Part shown: piece by piece, positions 52,589 through 59,051 of the stretch
Layout of the letters: each line of letters opens with the position of its first letter
Position numbering within the stretch: the stretch's first letter is position 1
Translations under genes and position numbers: made by a program
The notes under the pieces: model-generated
The model's input: only the letters and a program-made list of their open reading frames with translations
What the model was told of the DNA's origin: nothing
Databases searched by the model: none
DNA from: Chryseobacterium sp. GVT01B
Lineage (GTDB): Bacteria; Bacteroidota; Bacteroidia; Flavobacteriales; Weeksellaceae
Reading direction: 5' to 3'
NCBI RefSeq assembly: GCF_019970045.1
Contig: NZ_JAHXYI010000006.1
Coordinates: 186,001 to 250,000 of the forward strand
Length of the DNA stretch: 64,000 nucleotides

Positions 52589-55174
52589 TTATTCTTCAGA
52601 ATCAGAATTCTCATTTTCCTCTGCTGCATTTTCATTTTCAGCCTGAGGGATTGTATCGTTTTCCTGGTTATCAGCTACAATATCTGTTCCTTCTTCAATT
52701 TCTTCAGAATCTTCTTCTACATCCTTATCCATCGCTACTTTTGCAATAGCTGCAATTTCGTCATTTTTCTTAAGATTGATCAGTTTCACTCCCTGAGTAT
52801 TTCTACCCATTACTCTCATTTCATCCATACCCATTCTGATGGCAACGCCGGATTTATTGATAATCATCAATCCATCTTCATCTGTTACGTTTTGAATAGC
52901 GATCAGATTTCCTGTTTTTTCGGTAATGTTCAGGGTGATAACTCCTTTTCCTCCTCTGTTGGTAATTCTGTAGTCTTCTACTGCAGTTCTCTTTCCATAT
53001 CCTTTTTCAGATACTACAAGTACTGTTTCGTTCTCTACATCATTCACAACAATCATACCAATAGCTTCGTCACCGTCTTCAAGCAGGATTCCTCTTACCC
53101 CGATAGATCCTCTACCTACTTCTCTTACTTTCTCTTCAGGGAAACGAATACATTTACCATTTTTAGTAGCAATCATAATCTGAGAATTTCCATTGGTCAG
53201 GTAAGCTCCTAACAACTGGTCATTATCTCTGATCTCAATAGCATTTACCCCGTTTACTCTTGGTCTTGAATAAGCTTCTAATGATGTTTTCTTGATTGTA
53301 CCGTTTTTGGTAACCATCACAACGCTCATTTGATTTACATATTCGGAATCCTTCAGGTTATTGGTTCTGATATAGGCTTTGATCTTATCATCCGGTTCAA
53401 TGTTGATAAGGTTTTGTACCGCTCTTCCTTTTGCTGTTCTGGAGCCTTCCGGAATTTCAAATACTCTTAACCAGTAACATCTTCCTTTTTCTGTAAAGAA
53501 TAACATATACTGGTGGTTGGTTGCAGAAACGATATATTCAAGGAAGTCAGAATCTCTGGTTGTAGCCGCTTTATTTCCTACACCTCCTCTACTTTGAATT
53601 TTATATTCTGAAAGTGAAGTTCTCTTAACATATCCTGCGTGAGAAATGGTAAGAACTACAGCTTCATTCGGGATAATATCTTCGATAGACATTTCACCTC
53701 CTGAGTAATCAATTTCAGTTCTTCTTTCGTCTCCGTATTTTTCTTTGATTTCGATCAATTCTTCTTTAATGATCTGGAATCTTCTTGGCTCATTGGCTAA
53801 GATATCTTCAAGATTTTCAATTTCTTTCATGATCGCATCATATTCATCACGGATCTTATCAAGCTCCATTCCTGTTAAACGAGCCAATCTAAGATCAAGA
53901 ATCGCCTGAGCCTGAATGTCTGAAAGTTCAAATGCCTCAATCAAGCCTTCTTTTGCTGCCTGAGGGTTTGCACTGTGACGGATAATAGAAATCGCTCTGT
54001 CTAATGAATCCTGAGTTCCGATCACTTTCATGAACCCTTCAAGGATATGTGCTCTTTCTTTTGCTTTTTTAAGCTCAAACTGAGTTCTTCTTACGATTAC
54101 TTCATGTCTGTGCTCTACAAAGTGATGAATGATATCTTTAAGGTTCAGCTGCTCCGGCCTTCCGTGTACCAATGCAATATTGTTTACACTGAAAGAAGTC
54201 TGAAGTGCCGTATATTTATATAATAGGTTAAGAACAACGTTCGGAATAGCATCGTTTTTCAATTCATAAACAACACGAAGTCCTTTTCTGTCCGATTCAT
54301 CTCTGATCTCGTGGATACCAGGGATTTTCTCATCTTTAACAAGCTCAGCTGTTCTTGCGATCATTTCTGCTTTGTTAACCTGATAAGGAATTTCACTAAC
54401 GATAATAGCGTTTCTGTTTCCTATTTCATCAAAGCTAACTTTAGCTCTTAAAACAACTCTACCTCTTCCTGTATGGAACGCATCTCTTACACCGTCATAA
54501 CCGTAGATGATACCTCCTGTAGGGAAATCCGGTGCAATGATGTGCTGCATCAGCTCATCAATCGTAATTTCTTTATTATCGATATAAGCACAGATTGCAT
54601 CTACAGATTCTGATAAGTTGTGTGGCGCCATATTGGTTGCCATCCCTACTGCAATACCGGAAGTACCGTTTACCAAAAGGTTCGGAACTTTAGTTGGCAT
54701 TACTGTCGGTTCCTGTAAACTGTCGTCGAAGTTATTCTGGAAATCAACTGTTTCTTTGTCTAAGTCTGAAAGCACCTCATCAGAGATTTTTTTCAATCTT
54801 GCCTCAGTATAACGCATTGCTGCAGGCGGGTCACCATCCATTGAACCGAAGTTACCCTGGCCATCAACCTGAGGATAACGTAAGCTCCAGTCCTGGGCCA
54901 TTCTTACCATAGCATCATATACAGAGGAATCTCCGTGCGGGTGATATTTACCCAAAACATCCCCAACAATTCTCGCAGATTTTAAATATTTTCTATTAGA
55001 AAACACCCCTAATCCATACATACCATAAAGTACTCTTCTATGAACGGGTTTCAAGCCGTCTCTTACATCCGGTAACGCTCTTGAAACGATAACGGACATC
55101 GAATAATCGATATAAGACGACTTCATTTCATCAACAATGTTGATAGGAATCAGTCTTTCTCCTTCTTTTTGCAT
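52589..55174 (-). CDS. gyrA: DNA gyrase subunit A
   Basis: Introduces negative supercoils with GyrB. 861 residues from ATG 55174 ([12 protein letters not shown]). The catalytic tyrosine is Tyr122 ([10 protein letters not shown]). The quinolone-determining region [17 protein letters not shown] has Ser83 and Asp87, numbered the same as E. coli, the wild-type susceptible state. The C-terminal beta-pinwheel starts after ~residue 500; the GyrA box reads QSRGGVG, which departs from QRRGGKG but appears usual for the lineage. An Asp/Glu-rich tail of about 50 residues ends the protein. Confidence 0.98.
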   Translation of the reverse strand: MQKEGERLIPINIVDEMKSSYIDYSMSVIVSRALPDVRDGLKPVHRRVLYGMYGLGVFSNRKYLKSARIVGDVLGKYHPHGDSSVYDAMVRMAQDWSLRYPQVDGQGNFGSMDGDPPAAMRYTEARLKKISDEVLSDLDKETVDFQNNFDDSLQEPTVMPTKVPNLLVNGTSGIAVGMATNMAPHNLSESVDAICAYIDNKEITIDELMQHIIAPDFPTGGIIYGYDGVRDAFHTGRGRVVLRAKVSFDEIGNRNAIIVSEIPYQVNKAEMIARTAELVKDEKIPGIHEIRDESDRKGLRVVYELKNDAIPNVVLNLLYKYTALQTSFSVNNIALVHGRPEQLNLKDIIHHFVEHRHEVIVRRTQFELKKAKERAHILEGFMKVIGTQDSLDRAISIIRHSANPQAAKEGLIEAFELSDIQAQAILDLRLARLTGMELDKIRDEYDAIMKEIENLEDILANEPRRFQIIKEELIEIKEKYGDERRTEIDYSGGEMSIEDIIPNEAVVLTISHAGYVKRTSLSEYKIQSRGGVGNKAATTRDSDFLEYIVSATNHQYMLFFTEKGRCYWLRVFEIPEGSRTAKGRAVQNLINIEPDDKIKAYIRTNNLKDSEYVNQMSVVMVTKNGTIKKTSLEAYSRPRVNGVNAIEIRDNDQLLGAYLTNGNSQIMIATKNGKCIRFPEEKVREVGRGSIGVRGILLEDGDEAIGMIVVNDVENETVLVVSEKGYGKRTAVEDYRITNRGGKGVITLNITEKTGNLIAIQNVTDEDGLMIINKSGVAIRMGMDEMRVMGRNTQGVKLINLKKNDEIAAIAKVAMDKDVEEDSEEIEEGTDIVADNQENDTIPQAENENAAEENENSDSEE

Positions 55175-55323
55175 AAACAAATTTTATTGTAATGATATTC
55201 AAACTCTTAGCTGTAAGTCTGAAAATTATTTATTTCCAATTTTTATTAACGGGCTAATTTACGAAAAAAATGCCGATTTTTGCTGTAGAATTTATCCAAA
55301 AAATCTTAAAAATTCATAAAAAT

Positions 55324-55638
55324 ATGGGAGTATTAAGTATAACTTTCCACTGTACGAAAGATAACCTGGAAGAATGGGAAAATTATATTGATGAAACATT
55401 GGTTTTAATGACTGAAAACCTAATGGATGTAGACAAATATATTCTTTCTGAAGTACATAGTGATTATATTGAAGATGGTAAAAATTACAACCTCTTATTA
55501 ATCTTTGAAAATGATGAATTGCGGGAAGATTTCATTAAAAGTGAACTTTTGAATATCTCTGAAAGAATTGAGAAAAAGTTTGGCCAGGAAGTGATGATCT
55601 TTAATACTTACCTGAATCCGAAAAAATCGAGATTATAA
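55324..55638 (+). CDS. DUF4286 family protein
   Basis: 104 residues from ATG 55324 (MGVLSITFHCTKDN); the 18-residue upstream extension in the frame is unlike the family. A small cytoplasmic alpha/beta protein: EEWENYIDETLVLMTENLMD, KYILSEVHSDYIEDGKNYNL and LLIFENDELREDFIKSEL, closing EVMIFNTYLNPKKSRL. The family is recognised but not characterised. It diverges from gyrA and ends at a bidirectional terminator. Confidence 0.9.
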   Translation: MGVLSITFHCTKDNLEEWENYIDETLVLMTENLMDVDKYILSEVHSDYIEDGKNYNLLLIFENDELREDFIKSELLNISERIEKKFGQEVMIFNTYLNPKKSRL

Positions 55639-55648
55639 TTTATAAAAA

Positions 55649-55679
55649 AGCACTGAAAAATCAGTGCTCTCTTTTTTTA
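55649..55679. terminator. Terminator between DUF4286 and small lipoprotein genes
   Basis: Stem AGCACTGA / TCAGTGCT with AAAA loop, then CTCTTTTTTT on the plus strand and TTTTTTATAAA on the minus strand. The T-run overlaps the lipoprotein's stop codon. Confidence 0.9.
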
Positions 55680-55898
55680 TCTGTGATGCCCATGACCACG
55701 GCCTCTGTGATGATGACCACGATCGTCATAAATATACACTTTCTTTACCTGGCCAGGTGCATAGTATCTTGCACTTCCACCATAATACCTTTTTGCATGA
55801 CCCGGCGGCATTCTTCTTCCATGAGGCTCATGCACTATGCATGAAGACAGCATAAATAGTACCACGCCTGCCCCAACTACTTTAAACAAACTTTTCAT
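55677..55898 (-). CDS. Small lipoprotein with YGGSAxxYAPGQVKK motif, His-rich tail
   Basis: 73 residues from ATG 55898, giving a lipoprotein signal (MKSLFKVVGAGVVLFMLSSC). The mature part is HEPHGRRMPPGHAKRYYGGS then ARYYAPGQVKKVYIY and ends in a His/Arg/Gly run (HHHRGRGHGHHR) that could bind metal. The motif PPGxAKxxYGGSAxxYAPGQVKK is shared with the neighbour at 56014-56193, so they are tandem paralogues; this copy gained the basic tail. Function unknown; related small proteins are sometimes labelled quinol oxidase subunit 4 by automated transfer, without support here. Confidence 0.8.
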   Translation of the reverse strand: MKSLFKVVGAGVVLFMLSSCIVHEPHGRRMPPGHAKRYYGGSARYYAPGQVKKVYIYDDRGHHHRGRGHGHHR

Positions 55899-56013
55899 TA
55901 TTTTCACTTTTTCAATTTCGATAGCGAAATATATCAATGTTAATGCCAAAAGAAATTGAAATTAAGCTAATATATGTTAAAACCTGCTTCTAGTTTTCAT
56001 TTTACACGACCTG

Positions 56014-56193
56014 TTAATAGCCGCTTCTTTTTTTCACCTGCCCAGGAGCATAATCTTTTGCACTTCCACCATATATTTTTTTAGCCTGTCCCGGCGGAAC
56101 TGTTTTAACGCGACGCCCATTGTCATGCACTACACATGATGACAGCAAAAACATCACAATAAGAACTCCTGTAATTTTAATCAAATTTTTCAT
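56014..56193 (-). CDS. Small lipoprotein with YGGSAxxYAPGQVKK motif
   Basis: 59 residues, a short gene found by reading the minus strand from ATG 56193 to TAA 56014. A lipoprotein signal ends at SSC (MKNLIKITGVLIVMFLLSSC). The mature peptide, VVHDNGRRVKTVPPGQAKK, IYGGSAKDYAPGQVKKRSGY, lines up with the paralogue at 55677-55898 without its His-rich tail. Surface-anchored, very basic. The short upstream leaders of both genes are similar too (CATTATTT and TTTTTTCAA on the plus strand), indicating a recent tandem duplication. Function unknown. Confidence 0.85.
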   Translation of the reverse strand: MKNLIKITGVLIVMFLLSSCVVHDNGRRVKTVPPGQAKKIYGGSAKDYAPGQVKKRSGY

Positions 56194-56243
56194 TATTTCT
56201 ATTTTTTCAACTTAACTATTACAAGGGTAATGCCAAATTGGAA

Positions 56244-56281
56244 AGTTCAGAGTTCAGAGTTTAAGGTTTAAGGTTTAAGGT
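56244..56281. repeat. Tandem heptamers AGTTCAG x2 and TTTAAGG x3
   Basis: Two copies of AGTTCAG are followed directly by three copies of TTTAAGG. Seven-base period, 91 bases before the longer ATTCATC array. Confidence 0.65.
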
Positions 56282-56371
56282 TGGAATATACAGCCTTTTA
56301 TTGTCAATGGTCAATTTTGCTTCGCAAGTCAATAGTGAATTTTACTATGGAGATTAGTGCTTATCAAACAA

Positions 56372-56431
<60 letters not shown>

Positions 56432-56439
56432 TTTATTCT

Positions 56440-56931
56440 TTAAAGAATTTCGCTTCTTTTCTCCATCAAAACAAGATCTTTCCATTCGTCGTTAAGCTTT
56501 CCAATTTTTTTTCGGACTCCTACCACTCTGAAGCCGTTTTTCTGATGAGACTTGATGGCCATTTCATTTTCGGAGAAGATATTGGTCTGCAATGTCCAGA
56601 ATCCGTGGTCCTCGCTGTCCAGAATTATCTTTTTAAGCAATATGGAACCCAATCCCCTTCCCTGGTATTCGTTATCAAAATAAATGCTTACTTCTGCAAC
56701 TCCTTTAAAACTTTCTCTTTTGCTGATTGGTTTCAGGGCGCACCATCCTATTACTTCATTATTTTCATTTTCAAGTACCCAGCGACAGTCGTTGAAATAT
56801 TCCATACTCCAGGCTTCAGCGGTAGGAACTTCTGTTTCCAAAGTAGCAATTCCACCATCTACTCCCTGACGGAAAATCTCCAGCACACGGGTTTCATCAC
56901 TGGGAAGCATTTCTCTTAATTCGTAATTCAT
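56440..56931 (-). CDS. GNAT N-acetyltransferase, phosphinothricin-acetyltransferase-like
   Basis: 163 residues. Acetyl-CoA-dependent acetyltransferase of the PAT/YncA-like group: RVLEIFRQGVDGGIATLETE and EVSIYFDNEYQGRGLGSILLKKII (the motif A loop QGRGLGS), then ENEMAIKSHQKNGFRVVGVRKK and WKDLVLMEKR. The resemblance covers the whole length and may mean detoxification of an amino acid analogue or methionine sulfoximine-like compound; the true substrate is unknown. The start is 5 bases after the DUF421 stop. Confidence 0.9.
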   Translation of the reverse strand: MNYELREMLPSDETRVLEIFRQGVDGGIATLETEVPTAEAWSMEYFNDCRWVLENENNEVIGWCALKPISKRESFKGVAEVSIYFDNEYQGRGLGSILLKKIILDSEDHGFWTLQTNIFSENEMAIKSHQKNGFRVVGVRKKIGKLNDEWKDLVLMEKRSEIL

Positions 56932-56936
56932 CTTAT

Positions 56937-57449
56937 TTAATGATATTTTCTTTTTATTTTCCTTTTAATTCTTGAATAGTGGGTCTGTTTGCTTTTCTCA
57001 TCCTGAGAAACGACACTGATATTCCCATCCACTTCCAGAACGGAAAGTTTTACATTGTCTATGTTTTCAATTCCATGTTCTCTTATTGCTTCTTCCAATT
57101 CACTTTCTGTAATTTTTACACGGTTCAGCGCTGCCTGATCTGCAACACCATCTCTGATAAGAATTACCGGCTCATCCTCCATAAAAGTCTGAAAGGAACG
57201 GCTGGAAAACATGATTCTTTTTAAAATAAAGTTAGCGACAAACAAAACTAATGCCGCAATAATTCCGCCCTGGAGAGAAGTATCAGGGCCTACCATCGCA
57301 TTCTGGACTGCATTTGAAATCAGCAGCAACAATACAACATCTCCTGCATTGAGCTGAGAAAGCAGATTTTTACCAAATAAACGGATAGCAATTACCATGA
57401 AAAGGTAAACGCAGAGGGAACGGACAGCAACGTTAAGAATAGGATCCAC
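56937..57449 (-). CDS. DUF421 (YetF-like) membrane protein
   Basis: 170 residues: two or three N-terminal helices (SLCVYLFMVIAIRLFGK, LQGGIIAALVLFVANFILKR) and the cytoplasmic domain with the family signature DEPVILIRDGVADQAALNRVKIT and EHGIENIDNVKLSVLEVDGNISV. The C-terminus is Lys/Arg-rich. The family is linked to membrane and spore physiology in Bacilli but not defined in Bacteroidota. The -7 box at 57467 gives a short leader. Confidence 0.92.
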   Translation of the reverse strand: MDPILNVAVRSLCVYLFMVIAIRLFGKNLLSQLNAGDVVLLLLISNAVQNAMVGPDTSLQGGIIAALVLFVANFILKRIMFSSRSFQTFMEDEPVILIRDGVADQAALNRVKITESELEEAIREHGIENIDNVKLSVLEVDGNISVVSQDEKSKQTHYSRIKRKIKRKYH

Positions 57450-57466
57450 AATTTTTTTTATCTACT

Positions 57467-57474
57467 CAAATGTA
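57467..57474 (-). promoter_or_regulatory. -7 promoter box of the DUF421-GNAT pair
   Basis: Minus-strand TACATTTG matches TAnnTTTG, 18 bases upstream of the DUF421 start. No TTG at the usual distance. Confidence 0.5.
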
Positions 57475-57603
57475 TTGATTTTTTGTTATTGTATGAATGC
57501 TACGGAATAAATATGTTGCTAACTACTGGATAGTGATTGATCGTTTATAAAAAGAGATTATTGGTATAAGATTTGACAGCCTTCATAACATTATAATTCA
57601 AAG

Positions 57604-58143
57604 ATGAAAAAACAATTATTTTTATATCTGGCCATTTTTCTGCTTTTTACTGCCTGTAAAAAAAATGATATTCAGCCTGCAGATAAAGCAATCAATGAAA
57701 AAGTGAATGAACTTTACACTCAATATGGTAAATCTAATGAAGCTGTCTATAATCAGGCAATTTCCGGGGACTTATTTTCTAAGGATCTAAAGAAAGCTTT
57801 GGAAGATGCCATATATGCTTCAAAGGCAGATATTGAGAAAGTAAAAAACAGTGATCATCCTGATGAGAAACCCCTGATCTTTGAAGGTGCAATGTTTTCA
57901 AGTTTATACGAAGGGTATACCAGTTATAAAATAAAGTCTGTTACAAGACATGATAAGACAGCAGAAGCGTTGATAGAGTTTGAGTACAATATAACCACAC
58001 CTAAAGTTATATGGACGGATACCATACACCTCATCAATACTGAAAAAGGATGGAGAATAAACAATATTACTTTTGACAAAATTGGAAATTCCAAAGATCT
58101 TAAAACGAGATTAACAGAGTTTGTTCAAAGTACACAGCAATAG
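57604..58143 (+). CDS. Predicted lipoprotein, possibly DUF3828-like
   Basis: 179 residues. Lipoprotein signal (MKKQLFLYLAIFLLFTACKK, lipobox FTAC). The mature part starts with a helical region (AINEKVNELYTQYGKSN) and continues with DLFSKDLKKALEDAIYASKADIEKVKNSDHPDEKPLIFEG-type text, then strands TAEALIEFEYNITTPKV and WTDTIHLINTEKGWRINNI. The NTF2-like ending GWRINNITF suggests a DUF3828-type fold. Function is unknown. It ends at a perfect terminator. Confidence 0.75.
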   Translation: MKKQLFLYLAIFLLFTACKKNDIQPADKAINEKVNELYTQYGKSNEAVYNQAISGDLFSKDLKKALEDAIYASKADIEKVKNSDHPDEKPLIFEGAMFSSLYEGYTSYKIKSVTRHDKTAEALIEFEYNITTPKVIWTDTIHLINTEKGWRINNITFDKIGNSKDLKTRLTEFVQSTQQ

Positions 58144-58144
58144 A

Positions 58145-58175
58145 AAAGCCGCTTATAAAGCGGCTTTATTTTTTT
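58145..58175 (+). terminator. Terminator after the DUF3828-like lipoprotein gene
   Basis: Perfect 10-base stem AAAGCCGCTT / AAGCGGCTTT around a 3-base loop, then ATTTTTTT. The hairpin also lies just after the stop codon of the opposite-strand GG-leader peptide gene and could stop that transcript too. Confidence 0.93.
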
Positions 58176-58308
58176 ACGGACATTGAACGATTGGAACATC
58201 ACTGCAAATTACTTTATTTGCCCATTCGCAAAACGTACAGTATTTTTTAGGCTCTCCTCCGTACACTGACTTCAAATCTGACTTCGTCAGCTTCTTTAAA
58301 TTTTTCAT
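58174..58308 (-). CDS. Double-glycine-leader peptide, bacteriocin-like
   Basis: 44 residues, too small for routine gene finding; ATG 58308 to TAA 58174. The leader MKNLKKLTKSDLKSVYGG fits the class II bacteriocin/ComC-type pattern (LxxxxLxxVxGG) cut after Gly-Gly by a C39-peptidase ABC exporter. The predicted mature peptide of 26 residues, EPKKYCTFCEWANKVICSD plus a seven-residue tail with another Cys, holds four cysteines (positions 24, 27, 35, 43), enough for two disulfides or a metal site. No exporter, immunity or modification gene is in the window. Similar short bacteriocin-like genes are known in Chryseobacterium. Confidence 0.82.
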   Translation of the reverse strand: MKNLKKLTKSDLKSVYGGEPKKYCTFCEWANKVICSDVPIVQCP

Positions 58309-58422
58309 ATAGTTTTAATTTTATGGTAAAGCAAAATTAAAATCTATCTGATTATTTTTTATTACAACTTAATCTGATAAGCTTTCATTATTCACACTTT
58401 TATGAATAATATGCAATGAATA

Positions 58423-58827
58423 TTATCTGCTGTGGATTTCTACAGTCACAGGCATTACGTAAGTGTAGGCAACCATGTTATCAGTCAGTTTATTGCGGTC
58501 TACTCTATAATCAAGATCGCTTAATACTGTTTCAATTTCTTTGCTTACCGTTTTGCAGTCTCCTGTAGAATGAACATTTACAATTTTACCATTTTTGGCA
58601 ATATCAAATTTCACTACTGAATTTACAGTTCCCTGCTTGTAATCAGGATTGGTAAGATCAAAATTAGCTTCCAGTTTATTTCTTATATCTGTAAAAGTTT
58701 CGCTCCTATTCAGCTGAATAGGTTCAATGGTATTATGATTGGTAGTTTGGGCTTTGGCAGTGTTCAAAACGGCAGCAAATCCACAAACGAAAAGTGAAGC
58801 AAACAATATTTGAATTCGATTTTTCAT
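58423..58827 (-). CDS. Secreted protein with a TonB-C-like domain
   Basis: 134 residues with a signal peptide (QILFASLFVCGFAAVLNTAKA-QT). The single domain has the strand-helix-strand order of TonB C-terminal and related modules: FTDIRNKLEANFDLTNPDY, VNSVVKFDIAKNGKIVNVHS, and KEIETVLSDLDYRVDRNKLT with the closing TYVMPVTVEIHSR. It has no N-terminal membrane anchor, unlike TonB itself. Function unknown. Neighbouring genes are the GG-leader peptide downstream and the ROCO-TIR gene upstream. Confidence 0.72.
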   Translation of the reverse strand: MKNRIQILFASLFVCGFAAVLNTAKAQTTNHNTIEPIQLNRSETFTDIRNKLEANFDLTNPDYKQGTVNSVVKFDIAKNGKIVNVHSTGDCKTVSKEIETVLSDLDYRVDRNKLTDNMVAYTYVMPVTVEIHSR

Positions 58828-59051
58828 AACTAATTGGTTTTAAATATTATACTAACCTTTTTTTGTATCTCTTAACCAAAGTTATTAAAAATAATTCATA
58901 TTAATTTTACATTCAGTTAACATTGAGTTAACATTAGAAATTAATTAATTGATTTTCAGCAGAATAAATTTTAAAAATAATTGAAAATTTAATATTGGAA
59001 GTTAATTTTGGACATAAAAACTAAATTTTTATTTGCTAATCAAAGCATATA
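58828..59051. other. 224-base very AT-rich gap
   Basis: No gene recognised. A direct repeat GTTAACATT x2 (GTTAACATTGAGTTAACATT) is present near 58917. It forms one border of the ROCO-TIR gene. Confidence 0.5.

Noticed and set aside
52580..53212. Open frame of 210 residues on the plus strand
   Set aside because: Lies fully opposite the conserved gyrA C-terminus and start region of the TPR gene; the translation is Phe/Ser/Cys-rich as expected for an antisense shadow.
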